Shown piece after piece: positions 11,661 to 24,003 of a stretch of DNA of 64,000 nt. Position numbers and translations under genes: made by a program. Origin of the DNA: Hetaerina americana (lineage: Eukaryota; Arthropoda; Insecta; Odonata; Calopterygidae). Within the stretch, counting starts at the first letter, position 1. The number at the start of each line of letters is the position of its first letter. The DNA is taken from contig JAKTNV010000009.1 of the NCBI GenBank assembly GCA_022747635.1, positions 30,569,622 to 30,633,621 of the forward strand, read 5' to 3'. Below the pieces are notes generated by a model, which was not told the DNA's origin, did not search any database, and worked only from the letters and a program-made list of their open reading frames with translations.

Positions 11661-13124
11661 GTGAGTACTCTTCTGCTACATACATATACATGACAGATAT
11701 CATTAGTGCATTCTTGTATTGGTATAAAATTTTTATTCTCCATGGAACATACGTATAAAAACATGATGGCATTGGATTTATCAGAAAATACAAGGGTCAT
11801 ATATGCCATATTGTAACTAATAAAAAACAGATTCAAAGATAATTATAAAGGAAAAGTAGTGCCATTTTTCAGAAGTTCAGCTCCTCTTTATTAAAATAAA
11901 AACTCGATATATAGTTATCTCAATAATTAAAATAATAATAAATATTAATAAATTTAATAAATGAGGTGATACAGTTAAACACTCAACACCTTTTTTTTCT
12001 AAGTTACTTATAATTTAGTACTGACTTCATTTGAGGAGAAAATCTGTCATATATTTTATTTAAATGAGTTGGTGATGTTTTAATTTAATGGGATATTCTC
12101 ATGCTTTGGGTCCCTTATGTTTCATATGGAATTGTTAGATGCCAATGGCAATAATGGTGAAATATATTCTGGGGGTAAAATATTCCATAATGTTACATGA
12201 ATCAAAACCTTGGATAATTCGCTTTTTCCATTTCATGTGTCCTTTAGATGTTTTTACTGATTATAAAAAGGCTTTATAACCATTCGATTTCATAATTATT
12301 TCAGACAATTAACTTGTTGACATAATTGCTTGTTTCCTTTAAGTGAGACTTTTCAAAATAATTTTAGTTAGGTGTCTTTCAAAAATTTCCAGCAAGTCTT
12401 AAATTATGTTTATTTCTTTTCCCTATCAATGTTAAGTGGTAATGGTGGATAATTCAAACAAAAATTTCAGTTTAATTTGATGAATTAGCAAACATTTGTC
12501 AGGTAAGTGCAAATATGTAATGTTAGGAGACATCTTATATTCACTTACAGTTGATTGTCCCTGGGTCCATCCTAATACTACCTCAATTGTAAGACTGCTG
12601 TTAATGATAATTAGTGTAGGTAATGAGTGTGCTGGCACCTGGAGTTGGTGGATTTTTTATTGATGATCAGTGTCAATTCAGTTGCCTTGTGGAGGGTATT
12701 TTGCTGTGTGAATCCTATCCCTCAAGGGGTAAATGAAGATGTGGACTAATGAAAATACCATCTTCTCTCCATTCTCCAAAATTATAATCTTCCAAAAAGT
12801 TTTCTCCACATATTGCAAGTGGTGGAACTAGGGCTTAATTTGATAGATTTTCATAGACAATAGTAATGTCGTGTTCCATCGGTAAAAACAGTCGCATGAA
12901 AATTTTGGTTCATGATAAATTTTTTTCGATGCTTCCTATTTATTCTGTTTTCGAAGTTATGGTCTACTATAAAAATTCTGCATGTTTGTGTAGGTGAACA
13001 CATATTGCAACCTTCATTGAGTTGATATATCCTTCTTCTTACATAAAGGTATCATTCATTGCTTCAGTAAACTCTTTCAAAGTGAGAAATGTCTTCTAAT
13101 GAAGGAATCTCTTTTCTTTTTAAG
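11661..13124 (+). other. Last spastin intron (1.46 kb)
   Basis: The GTGAGT donor is at 11661 and the TTTTTAAG acceptor ends at 13124. The sequence is AT-rich. I see no gene or identifiable repeat inside. Confidence 0.85.
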
Positions 13125-13288
13125 AGCTCAACCCAGAGCAGTTACGATGCATGGATCCAAACAGTGTTCGCTGCATAACATTCCAGGACTTTGTGGACTC
13201 TTTGAAAAGAATACGTCGAAGTGTTTCTCCTTTAAGTCTAACAGCATATGAGAAGTGGAACCAAGAATTTGGAGATGTTAGCATGTAA
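13125..13288 (+). CDS. spas: Spastin, terminal coding exon
   Basis: After the phase-1 join the exon encodes ELNPEQLRCMDPNSVRCIT, then FQDFVDSLKRIRRSVSP, and ends with YEKWNQEFGDVSM before TAA at 13286-13288. This is the C-terminal helix and conserved tail that mark spastin among the meiotic-clade AAA proteins. Together the four exons give 354 residues of continuous spastin sequence, covering the whole AAA module. Missing upstream are the membrane hairpin and MIT domain. Confidence 0.97.
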
Positions 13289-15875
13289 AAGAGAAAATAA
13301 TAGCAGAACAGGCATCAATTGTGGTTAGTTAGTCATTGGAGGAAATCGTGCTCACATTTTTTATGAGAACAAATTCTAACCACTTCCTTGGCCTGCTAAA
13401 AACACTTCCAATGTTAGTGGCCACAAATTTGGAGAAAATCTTATTTCTTTGCCTTTTGAATGGGCAAGAGAGGGTTGTATGTTTAAAAGAGTCCAAAAGC
13501 TGTGAGGGAAAGACATTCAACTGTGGCTTGAGATAGCTCACCTCAACTTATCCATTTTGTCTCTGTTTTATAAACCAACTTTTTGAAATTTTTGGGTTTC
13601 ATAATGGTAATTAGGGGTTCCTAACTTTTGGCTTTTAAAATTTAATGTTTAACATACATTATTTAAGTCACTCTGTTGAATCAATTTGGTCTCATAGTTG
13701 CAGGTTCCACAGATTGAGTTTATTCTGTATATTAGATTTCAGTATGCATGTATCACTTGAAATAAGCTTTCAACTTAACTAGTTATATTTCTTTAGACGG
13801 TGATTAAACATTTTGATCATTGGCCACAATATAATTTAAGTTGCCACTTTATTTTATATTACATTTTACTTTCTCCACAAATTGTGCTGATGCTAGAAAT
13901 GCCTTGCTCAAAATACTAAAATTTTTTTTGCTGTGAAGGCTGGGAATATGCCTTGCAATTCTTAAGAAAATTTCCTAATGACAAAATATGTCACAAGCAT
14001 TGTTTGCCTGGGCAAATTACATAAATTACGTCTCATTTATAACTGCCTCGAAAGACTATGTTTTGCTACTTTTTTACAAACAAATAATGGATTGTGTGTG
14101 TCTCACTGTGACCCCCTTTTGGACTCGTAACCTATTTCTGTTTTTACGTGTGGTTGAAATAGCATAAGTTGTTATTTAGCATATGTAGTTGGCAATTTTT
14201 TTCATGTACAGCATCATATTTGAGAAAGTTTTTTCTTTAATGAAGTAGGGATTTAAGTGAGAACATTTGAAGAGTCTCCAGTAAAGCATTGCCACTTCAT
14301 ATGTGCTGTCACATTGGGGAAGAAAGCTCCAGAATGCTAAGGTTTTCAATCTAGAGCACTGTCTTTGTACGATTGTATGTTATGCTTCAGGGTATGATGT
14401 GAGAGCTAGTGTATGAGTTGGTTTCAGTGTTTGGAATGTAATTTTTGTTGGAAAGTCCGCACATAATAGGGATACAGTTTTATAAATTCTATTCCTTGCA
14501 ATTATCTCAAGAAAGATTTAATGTTGCACGCTTTTCAGTGTTTTTGAAAGCAAGGAATGCCAACTTGCTAAATTATTTGAGGATAAGTGATTGAGGATAT
14601 AGAAGACAAGCAATTTTTTGGCATCTGTTTTATGGTGGCATTCTTTCCAGTAACTGTGATCTGTAAGCAGGTTTCCATTAAGGGTAATCTGCCAGGCAAT
14701 TCCAATTATAATGTGGTTGAACTTGAGTATGCATATGGTGGTCATGTCAAATCAATCATTGAAATAACTGAATTATTAAAATTTGTGTTTCATATTGATG
14801 TTCATAGTTTTGAAATTATCACTAGTTTTTCTCTATATCATGTAGGTATTCATAAGTTCTGGCTTGTTCTTCAGTTGTTGTTGATTGTACTAAAAGGTTA
14901 TTTGTGTGTATGGCCTTTTCAATATGCTCTCCGTAATATTTTTATCCATATTCTCCACAAAGGTTTGTATGTGTATCGATACCTCATTTTTACTGAAAGT
15001 GTTAATACACAAAAATGCCAAGAAAAAAGTGGGATTGTGGTGGCAGATACTTGCGTCAAAACTGAAATGAAATATTGAAAAATGTATTTTGAAGTATAAA
15101 AATTTTACACATAGTTTGCATGAGTGCATAGTGGTACAGCAGATTATTTTTTCCATCAAGCTTCATATGAAACAGGATCCACATGCCCTGTTTTATAGCA
15201 ATATTAATTCATAGTACAAATAGCATTACCTATGTAAAGTGAAAATTGATGGTAGATGTAGAGTTCTGGGATCTATTTACTGAGCATTTTCTGCCACTTC
15301 AATCAGACCGTAAAAGACAAGCATAAGAGCTTCTTGAAGTTGTGTGATTTTCTGCTACTAAATTAAATAATCCTTTTTAATAAAACTGTTAGTGCACATA
15401 GAATTGGCATGCTTTATTTAATGTCTTCACCTCATAACATTTTTCTTTCCTGTTTTAAGACAGGTACAGGTTACATGTACCATCTGGTTTTACTCTTCTA
15501 AGCTGCACAACTTCTATCCCAAAATTTCATATTGTTGAATTAGTATATATTTAGAAATTGCTCTTGGCATAACTTGGTGGAATTGTTTAATGGCAAAATG
15601 AAACAAATTTGTAATTCCGCATGAACATTCCAAATTGTATGTTTAGAATCTCAAAGTCGTTCCCTTTCATTAGTATGCGAAAGCCAGAATATATATTACA
15701 TGCTTTTTCTAAATTAAATGACAGATTTAATGGCATTAATAGTATATCATATCATATGTGGATAATGATTTTAAGAATAAAGATAGTCATCATTGACACC
15801 CAGCTGAACATTGAACTAGTTCTGTTCATGCATCACAAAAAAATGTAAATAATATAAACAGCAATAATTAGCATT
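13289..15875 (+). other. Spastin 3' UTR and downstream intergenic DNA
   Basis: No gene is recognised here. The first clear AATAAA after the stop that I noticed is at 15379-15384, which would give a 2.1-kb 3' UTR; other variants could be used. A 160-codon open stretch at 14587-15078 has no recognisable similarity and begins at a non-ATG codon, so I treat it as chance. Confidence 0.45.
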
Positions 15876-18440
15876 CTAAAATTCTTCAGGTATTTTTAAC
15901 AACATTATTTTAAGGGATCCTGGTAAGTTAGAAAATAGGTCAATATAATCACAACTGTTGGCATCTCTCGTAATCTGGCTTATATGTGAGTAGTAAGTGC
16001 AATTTTGTGCATGATATCTAATTTCAAAGAGTCCTTCATTCCTTATGCTTTGTGATGGTACTCTGAAAGATATTGCACTTAGGAGTTCTAAGGAATCAAT
16101 CTTGTTATGCAGTAATTTATTAAGGAAAGTTATGATATTAATTTTTCTATATTTATGTAAGGAGGGAAGATTTAATAGAGGTAACATTTGATGATAGCTA
16201 TAAAGATCATTGTGAAAATTGGATATGAATACAATTTAGTGCACAAATTTTCTTAAGTGCGTTGCATTGTATGAATATGGAGTTCGTAGTAAGATGACCA
16301 AAGAGTAGAGCAGTATTCACAATGTGACCTAACTGATGAGATGAACAGAACTTTAAATGGCTGTATATGATTGAATTTTTTAGTATTGTAAGATAAATCC
16401 AAGCGATTTGTTTGCTTTATATTGAACATAGTTATTTTGTTGATGGAATGCTAACTGTGAGTCAAATATAACTCGTAGGTCTTCTATATTTGTAGTAGTA
16501 GTTTTTATGGGGGGCGATCGACAGCTGAGGTCATTTGCATCATTAGGAAAGTATGAAGGATGGAGAGGAACCAGGCGTTGGCATTACCCTACTTCAATGA
16601 AAGGCACCAAGGGTTCCACAACTAAACGTCCCATCCAAAGGATAGCATACTTACTCAAAAGTGACCTCCACAACACACATTAAGTAGGGATCCGGATACC
16701 ACCACAAAATATCTTCCGCCTCCAGGATTCGAACCTGGGGCCTCTGGGTGGGAAGCCATAATGTTAGCCCCTGCAACATCCTGATCCCCCCTTTTATATC
16801 TGTTAATAGGATAATTGTATAGCCTATATTCATAATGCTGTGGAGTCCTTTTCTGGCTGAATGTTACTGAATAGCATTTTTTTTCAATTGCAAGTTTCAT
16901 AGTTATGCTCACACCAGGTTATAAGACTATAAAGGCAGTTTTGCAGAGTAAGGTGATCATCAATTGATTGAACTATTAAAAAAATGTTTTATTCATTGAC
17001 AATCAAAAGATAAGGAATTGTGTGTGATGCCATTATAATATCATTTACAGGTAATTTAAATGATAGTGGACCCAGAAGGGATCCTTGGGAATGCTTGATG
17101 ATGGCTAGAAACATTTACTTTTAGATGCATTAATTTTTATCACACTCATTCCCAATTTTCCAAGAAGAAGCTCATGACTAACTGTATCAAAAGCCTCATA
17201 GAAGTCATATATATACTTTTTATGATAACAGTTTGTAAGTTTTTTTCCATATCTTCTATAAGATACTTTAGAAAAACCAAAATATTAGCGAGTCTCTTCC
17301 TTTAGTGAAACCATGCAGGTAATGAATAATGATACCATTAAAGATAGGGGGGATTATTTACAACCAATAATTCTAAGATTTTTGCTATTATTGAGAGCTT
17401 GGCAGTCAGATGATAGTTACCATATTTCTGTTACTCTGGTTATGTATTGATACTATATAAGTGGGCCAGGAAAAATTCCAGTAGTTAGGGATTTATTAAA
17501 TAGTACATACAAAGGATAAAGTAATCGCTCAAGGCACATACTCAGAAATAGGGCTGGGAGTTCATCAGGACCACAACCCTTTTGGAGGCCAAGTAGGCAT
17601 AGTATAGTTTTGATTTCTCTTTCTTTGATCTCTTCTTCATTTGATGTCTTCTACTGGGATTGTTATAGATGAAGAAGAAATAAAGGTGTACAAATGAAAA
17701 TTGTGCAGAGGAGTACTATCATGTTTTACATACATGTGTGAAATATTTTGCAAACATTTTTGTTATGTCACCATATGAACTTGCAGAAAGATCATTAAAA
17801 AACATTACATTGGGTAGTGTATCTTCCTCATTATGCTGATATGATTCCAAAAATTTTTTGTATTATGCTGGATAGCTGACTCGAGTAGTGTTATGTATCT
17901 GCTGTAACACTTCTGCATCAATATAGCACATTCTGACCTTTACCATGAAATTTAGCATAATCAGATTGCAGTCCAGTTTGTTTATATCATTTGCACTGTA
18001 ACTTCTTCCTACCAATTAAATTGTTCAATTTAAAGCTAAACCACCTAGGAAAACTCCTGGTGTTAAAATTGTTAATTGGAGAAAACAACTGGATGCCCTG
18101 ATATAGAATGTTATAAAAGTTATTAGAAGCCTCAATTTGATCTAGATTGATGAGTTAATTCCGCCAGTAAATATTCAGAAAGTAATTTTTCAGAGCGAAA
18201 AAATTGCATTACTTAAAGTCGTATTAGCACAACATAAAAGGAATTACCTGAATTGAACATAGCAGTTGAAGGGAAAAATTTTTGGCAGGATGATGGGGAT
18301 CACATAATCGGAGAATATTGTCCTGAGAAGTGGAAGTGAAGTCTGAATTTGTAAAAATTAGGTCTAATAATTTTTCATTATGATAATAAATGTTATTAAC
18401 TTGTTGAAATTGCAAGTACCACATAGAGTCTATCAACACA
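15876..18440 (-). mobile_element. Decayed non-LTR retrotransposon (CR1/Jockey-like LINE)
   Basis: Minus-strand fragments run in the correct order. Near 18.44-18.22 kb is an endonuclease-domain tail (EKLLDLIFTNSDFTS). Near 17.2 kb is a reverse-transcriptase motif A segment (YDFYEAFDTVSHELLLGKLG). Near 16.19-15.88 kb is a typical LINE C-terminus (LNLPSLHKYRKIN ... LFEIRYHAQNC). Stops and frameshifts are scattered throughout, and a SINE interrupts it at 16.5-16.8 kb. The copy is dead. The clade assignment is by overall look only. Confidence 0.7.
16495..16797 (-). mobile_element. SINE-A, tRNA-derived SINE, copy 1
   Basis: Read on the minus strand, a tRNA-like head carries a B box (GGTTCGAATCC, complement at 16725-16735). 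It is followed by a body shared with the copies at 52.06 and 55.15 kb: TATCCGGATCCCTACTT, the GGATGGGACGTT-like block and the ...CCATCC tail. It is inserted in the LINE above, so it is the younger of the two. RNA polymerase III transcription from the internal promoter is the family norm. Confidence 0.8.
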
Positions 18441-19803
18441 GGAGCAGGCAGAGACTAGGTTAAACATGACTATGTTTAGGGTACCAGTTCTGCCTGAGAA
18501 ACTGTTGATGGCAGAGTGGATGGATCTGGCCCCCTACCCTAATGTGTAGTTTCGGGTTTAGTAGTAGGTGAGCTTTCTCCTCGCCTATCAAACCAAACTT
18601 AGGGTTGAAACTTGTGACGAAGAAAAACTTATGCACATTAATGAGGAAAATAAATTCTTTAAAATACTAAGAATTTCCTGTGTATTTCTGTATTTTTCGC
18701 CCAACATTGTGGTTGTGATGAAATACCTAACGAGCATATATTCTGTCGTTTGCCAAATTTGACTTATTTTGGAATTCATATGAAAAATGATCTTCTTTTC
18801 ATTAGAATACCATTTTCACAGTTTGATTAGTATTAAAACTAATACGTAATTCTAATTTTGTATGTAGTTCAATTATTAATTATACCTGAGATATTACTCG
18901 CCTATTTATTCCAAATAACATAAGTTGCCCCAGCCAACGGCTGCCTCCCCTGATAACCGTTACAAAACCTCCAGTTAAACACTTGATTTCGTATCCCAAA
19001 CAGAATTTTATATGGACTTTTTGGTTTTCAAATTCTAGCCACAAATTACTCCGTGCCCACACAAAAATATACCACTTGTGTTCGAACAGCTGATTGATAA
19101 CTTTCGAAACATTTAAATGTTGGTATGGCTAAAATGTTTGCTCTTAATGAAATGCTTTCAGCATTGAAAATAATCGATCGAATATGTAAAATTGAAAACA
19201 TCTGGTCAATATGATCTATTTAAGTACACATATAATAAATGCGAAGCTTTCATGTATAAACATGCCGCTAAACGCCCTGAATGAAATTCTGAGGAAATAA
19301 ATATTTGCCTGTTGGTAAAATACCTGTCGATATATCGAATCAGGCCAGTACCAGTGGTTCTTATTTCGGCCTTATTCTGGGCCATCTGCGAGAGGATTTC
19401 TCAACTAAGGAAACAGACAGACCTCCCCCTTCAAAATGAAGGCGGGGGTTGAGGGGATACCGTATAGCCGGGAAAGGATCCAATAATACTTCGAACTGAA
19501 TATCGCTCGAATCGGAAGAAGTCTAGTTTTCTGTGATCTCTACCTGCTGAATATTCCGTAAATCAGCTATGGCACCTAAAAGATATTGCAAGTTCAGCTG
19601 TGACTCAAGAGGAGGAAAACAATTCAACTCTCCGAGGGTAATAGAGAGATAAGTAAGTTGCGTTAATGAGATTCATGCCTAACCAACTCACTCACCCATG
19701 TTGCCTGCCAATTATGGAATCACTTATAGCTTGAATAAACGTCAAAATTTATTTTATGTGTAGATTAACTACAGGTATATTATACCCAAGTGGAAGTTGA
19801 TTA
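18441..19803. other. No gene recognised
   Basis: This is intergenic sequence. A segment at about 18.54-18.60 kb (complement of GGTTTGATAGGCGAGG) recurs near 27.87 kb and probably marks a dispersed repeat. Otherwise I see nothing I can name. Confidence 0.5.
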
Positions 19804-20008
19804 TGTGGGTAAAAAGAAACTTAACATTTCCACCATAAAGATTTAATATTTCACGACCATGGTTTCAATGCTGTGCATCATCATCACTTGATGATGTGCA
19901 GCATCAAAATCGTCGTGAAATATTAAATCTTTATGGTGGAAATGTTAAGTTTCTTTTTACCCTCATAATGAAGGAATTCCATACTGTAAAACCTGAAACT
20001 GACATGTT
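19804..20008 (-). mobile_element. Snap-back element with inverted hammerhead-like arms
   Basis: A 205-bp element lies between 13-bp direct repeats TGGAAGTTGATTA (19791-19803 and 20009-20021), read as target-site duplications. In the minus orientation a head of about 46 bp (19963-20008) precedes two arms (about 19807-19884 and 19887-19962) that are almost perfect reverse complements over their outer 50 bp. The inner arm ends resemble hammerhead ribozymes. The left arm on the minus strand has TGATGATGATGC...GCATTGAAACCATGGTCGTG, and the right arm a decayed version. The first core base (C3) and GAAAC are damaged in one or both, so activity is doubtful. Confidence 0.7.
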
Positions 20009-20318
20009 TGGAAGTTGATTAATGAATAATTGGTTCTACTTGCCTAGATTAGTGAAATACTGGTTCCACCTGCACTATGTTTGGGAATAGTTACAATAAA
20101 TATACAATTCCAGAGTAATGTGTGTGTTTTGTGCCATATGTTGGCTAAGTTGTTATCCTGTTTGAAATGTTGTAGAAAATGTTGACATTCCTCTATATTT
20201 TAGTTAATTTACATTAGAATGACGTTATGGCGTTGTTAATTCCTTGAAATGAATACCCAGCATTCAAACTTAGAATTCAGTGTTATTTATAAATAATTTG
20301 TAATATTCATAACTTCAC

Positions 20319-20426
<108 letters not shown>

Positions 20427-20800
20427 CTCGAGTGCTTTCAAGTAAACATGTCAATTTCTGTGTAGATTTACTGATATATTATCACAAAAATATAGCAAGC
20501 GGTTAATAGGAAATAATGGTTTGTCGCTGGCTTGATTGATAATTTTTAGTGGCCGCCACCAAATAAAAGTCATTTTGGAGTTTTGCTAGCTTTTGATGAG
20601 TTATCCTTTTGATTTAAATAAGCTTTAAAAAAGTCAATCAATTCACACTGCAACCATTTTGCATGGTTCAAAACAGAATTTTTTAGATTACGTGTTTCTG
20701 TTGCTCTTATGATATGACTGGGAATAATAATTTTGGGTGTGATGTATTTATCACCTGTATCACATTTCATTTATGTTGGCTCTTTAATCTCACCAAGGCT

Positions 20801-20975
20801 CTGTGGAAAAGGCTACTCGGGTCCTCCACTGGGTCAGTTCCTTCTTCGATGGTGCCATCGTTTCAGAAAATGAGTTGTTCTCCATGCTCAGGGCTCGAAA
20901 TGGAAAATCCTGAAACATTGACGTAATTGATGGAGGAACTGACCCGGTGGAAGACCTGAGTAGCTTTTTCCACAG
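20801..20975. repeat. Inverted repeat with 42-46-bp arms
   Basis: The left arm (CTGTGGAAAAGGCTACTCGG onward, 20801-20843) and right arm (about 20932-20975) are reverse complements with a few mismatches, including GGGTCAGTTCC / GGAACTGACCC. The loop of about 90 bp has no recognised content. It is probably a MITE or hairpin repeat. No target duplication was found. Confidence 0.65.
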
Positions 20976-23840
20976 TAATTTTCTGGGAAAGCACAAGGTC
21001 ATACTTTTCACAGAGGCTCATTCATCCCCAGCATCATCCCAGAAAATGTATGAGAATTTAACGGCTTAAGTTTTAAGTAATCATATTGCCACAGAGTACA
21101 TGTATTACTTGGAAGAGGTGAAATGTGAGACTCTTTTTGTAATGAAATTTGTTTTTTAGCCTCGTGTACCTCTTTTTTGTTTTTGTTTTTTTGGATTATA
21201 CTTTTGGCAACTTTGATGGGACAACCAATACAAGAAACCCTTCAAGTGGCTGTCAGGAATGGGAGTCCTCATAGGGATCTCTGACAATCAGCCCTTGCCA
21301 AAATCAGGTCATGGGAGTTTCTGGAAACGAAAAAGGTAATCCACCCTCCTTTGCAGGATAGATGGGTTAACAACCATGAGAGTGGTAATATTGTCGTGGG
21401 CTGAACGGAAAACTAAATAGCTCTGGCATCTCAACTGAAGAAATCCTACTCTAGATCCCATTGAAAATTTAAAAAAATATTATTTGGCAAAACTGTGGGG
21501 CGATTACAACCCCAAAACACACCAGTTCCAGACAGCATTGGAAACTGAATTAATTAATAATTTGCTTTCCAACTAGACCCAAGAAAATACCATGTGTAAT
21601 GGCTGTGATTTTATAACTGACCTGTCATCTCTTTTTCATGATCATATTCAATACAGTATAGGAGAACCAGCTGATGCCAAAGAAAAGGAACTGATGTTTA
21701 GCACCAAAAAATAGGTTCAGTTGCAAATGTGGGTGTTCATGTGGTGCAGAAATCTCTATGTTCATCCTTGTGACCAATGTTGAACAACCCATATGACAGA
21801 ACCTAATTTATTACAGGATATTGTTTTATATTTCCTTTTAGAAGATGACATAAAAAATACAACCTGTAGGGCTTCTTTCTGCCATTGGCCATGGAATCAC
21901 TTCATGTATTAATTCACAAGGTGTGAATTAACACAATTAGGCCACAGGAAACATTTGCCCAATTTAATTACCCTAATACTGTCTGAAGCAGTTGATTTTC
22001 GATTTTTTAAGTGTAACTCTCATAGACTTGATTTTGAGATTTTTTCCCATTCAGTTATCACTGAAGAATCCATAAAGCAGTCTTGTATGGATATGAATAA
22101 AATGAACTAATGAATTATTTTTACACAACCTGTCTCCAATGACCCTGGAAGTAATTTACTATTTGTTCTAATTCTTCAGATCATCTTCAGTTATTTAAGT
22201 TCATATGTTATAAATACATGAATAATATTGGCCTGTATTTTTTGTAGCTGATACACTTCTTATCTTGCACATTTTGTCTTTCGCATTATTTAGGTAGTGC
22301 ACAATGTACTGGCACTACTTGATGGTTTTTCATATGCCTTCTGAGGATCTCTTTTCCACATGGGTGAAATATGATAATCCTAGCCCTATACATCCTAAGA
22401 AATAAAAGATATGCTACCAAGGTGGTAACCTCTTTGATAGTAGTGGAATATATTTTCCCCAGAGAATGAGCATTACTTTTACTGTGGACATGTATTAGTT
22501 TTTTACAACTTTTTTATGTTATTGTCTTAAATTTCATTCATAGTGATTACAGCAATAATAGTCATTCGTTTCATAACTTAGGGAAAATGAAGCTTTTCCT
22601 TCAACTGTTATTTGTCCAGAGTTCATATTCCTCATAAGTACACAATTCTTGGCATTCTAGAATAATTCTCTTCCTTTAGTGCAGAGCCAATTACTAGAAA
22701 ATAAAAGAAGCATCTTTGGAAAATTATGGTGCTACCTACCAAAAATTGGCATTCCTTTGGCAAAGTTTTGTTTTAAATACAGGTATTTAAATGTGAGGTC
22801 CAATTGTTAATTAATAATGCGTGATTTGTTAATTCAACATTTGAGAGTTTTTCCGTCTATTAAACATGATGACCAATGTTTATTTTTCTTTCCTGCGAGC
22901 ATCAACTAAGTCATACCTTAATGTCGAGGCGATGTATTTTAGTGATAAAATATAATAAAAATTATATGGAAGACTGTAAGGGTGTATGTCAATCATGTAT
23001 AAGACGGAATTTGATCTACGGCGCAGGAATGTGACGCCAGCGTTATCTAACAACCAAGAATGTAACTACTTCGTAGTTTTATTGTGAAACACCTCTCTCT
23101 TTGAGCGGTTTTCCCACAGAAAACAGAGTTAAAGGTCTTAACATGAGAGTGGGCATTCCATGTATCGAATCGTCAGGTTGTATGTCAAGATGATATCTAA
23201 GCTTGCAACATAAACAAAACATGGATTTGAGTGACTTTCGTGTTTGCTATAGGTTTGTTAGAATATTTATGACCGGCGTTCTAAGTAAATTGTCTCAAAG
23301 TGATATGTGAATGTGCCGGGTTTCATTACGTATTTCGGAGGCCACCTGATTGTCAGTTTCGATGATAAGATGACATGACTTGGATAGCCAATGATTATGT
23401 TATTCACGCAAACCGTCCTGTCCAAGTATTCTCTGTGCATGTGTGGTAGTTAATAATGTAATGTCCCTTTCTTTGTATGAAATGTCCTATCGTTGGTATG
23501 AAATGTGCAGGCTTTTGGGTTTTATCTGTGCTGACACTTGAGAGTATTATTAGAGAATAATGCCTCTTTTTTATCAGGAAAGAGTCATTACACCTTTTCT
23601 TCTATTTTTACGTTCAGGTGAATTATGCTTCAAGAAAAGGGCAAGCCGTCCTCTTCTTGCTGGAAATTATGATTGTTGTCTTCAGCTGCGCAATTTAATT
23701 TACCTTGATGGTAGGTTGAAAACTTATTTTATTCCGTCTTAGATACCATCAGAGCAAATTCGCTAAATGTTGTGTGTATGTCTATCAGTATTGATTATTT
23801 TCATTTTTTTAGTTAATGAAGTGGTGATTCAAGATATGCG
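20976..23840. other. Intergenic; weak Tc1-like remnant only
   Basis: Around 21.44-21.48 kb a + strand frame contains DPIENLKK, reminiscent of the Tc1-family SPDLNPIENLW block, but no other transposase motif is recognisable. The stretch 22.9-23.6 kb may include promoter or 5' UTR of the gene starting at 23841. No TATA or initiator could be supported. Confidence 0.3.
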
Positions 23841-24003
23841 ATGGAAACCTATTATGCCAGGGCTTTAGCTGAACTCATCCTTCTTGTGAGCAATGCGAGG
23901 GTAATTTTTACCATAAAAAGATACTCCTTTTACAAGTACTCCTATGTTTTATTACTCTATGGACTGTCCCTACTCACATCAGCTGTTGGAGTTTTCAGAT
24001 ACG
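23841..24003 (+). CDS. Unrecognised membrane protein, exon 1
   Basis: The ATG at 23841 follows an in-frame TGA a few codons upstream. The exon encodes 54 residues beginning METYYARALAELILLVSNAR, with a second hydrophobic stretch YSYVLLLYGLSLLTSAVGVF. It ends at a consensus donor, GTAAGT, at 24004, and the split Gly codon is completed by exon 2. The family is not recognised. The two hydrophobic segments suggest membrane insertion. Evidence that it is a real exon: the clean in-frame join gives a 251-residue protein with a continuing hydrophobic pattern and good splice sites. Confidence 0.75.

Noticed and set aside
14587..15078. A 163-codon open stretch downstream of spastin
   Set aside because: It starts at a non-ATG codon, has AT-driven composition with many Ile, Val and Phe, and shows no family resemblance. 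It lies in the probable 3' UTR.
20714..21011. Opposed open frames sharing a LLxSSTGSVP segment
   Set aside because: This is caused by the inverted repeat at 20801-20975, read on both strands, not by a protein-coding gene.
21370..21600. Tc1-like transposase trace (DPIENLKK)
   Set aside because: Only one short motif matches, with no inverted repeats and no second catalytic block. Mentioned in the spacer entry but not called as an element.
22130..22215. Possible hammerhead-like motif on the minus strand (CTGAAGATGATC ... GAAC)
   Set aside because: The core GAAA is disrupted and no stem I or palindromic stem III could be drawn. No second arm or target duplication was found.
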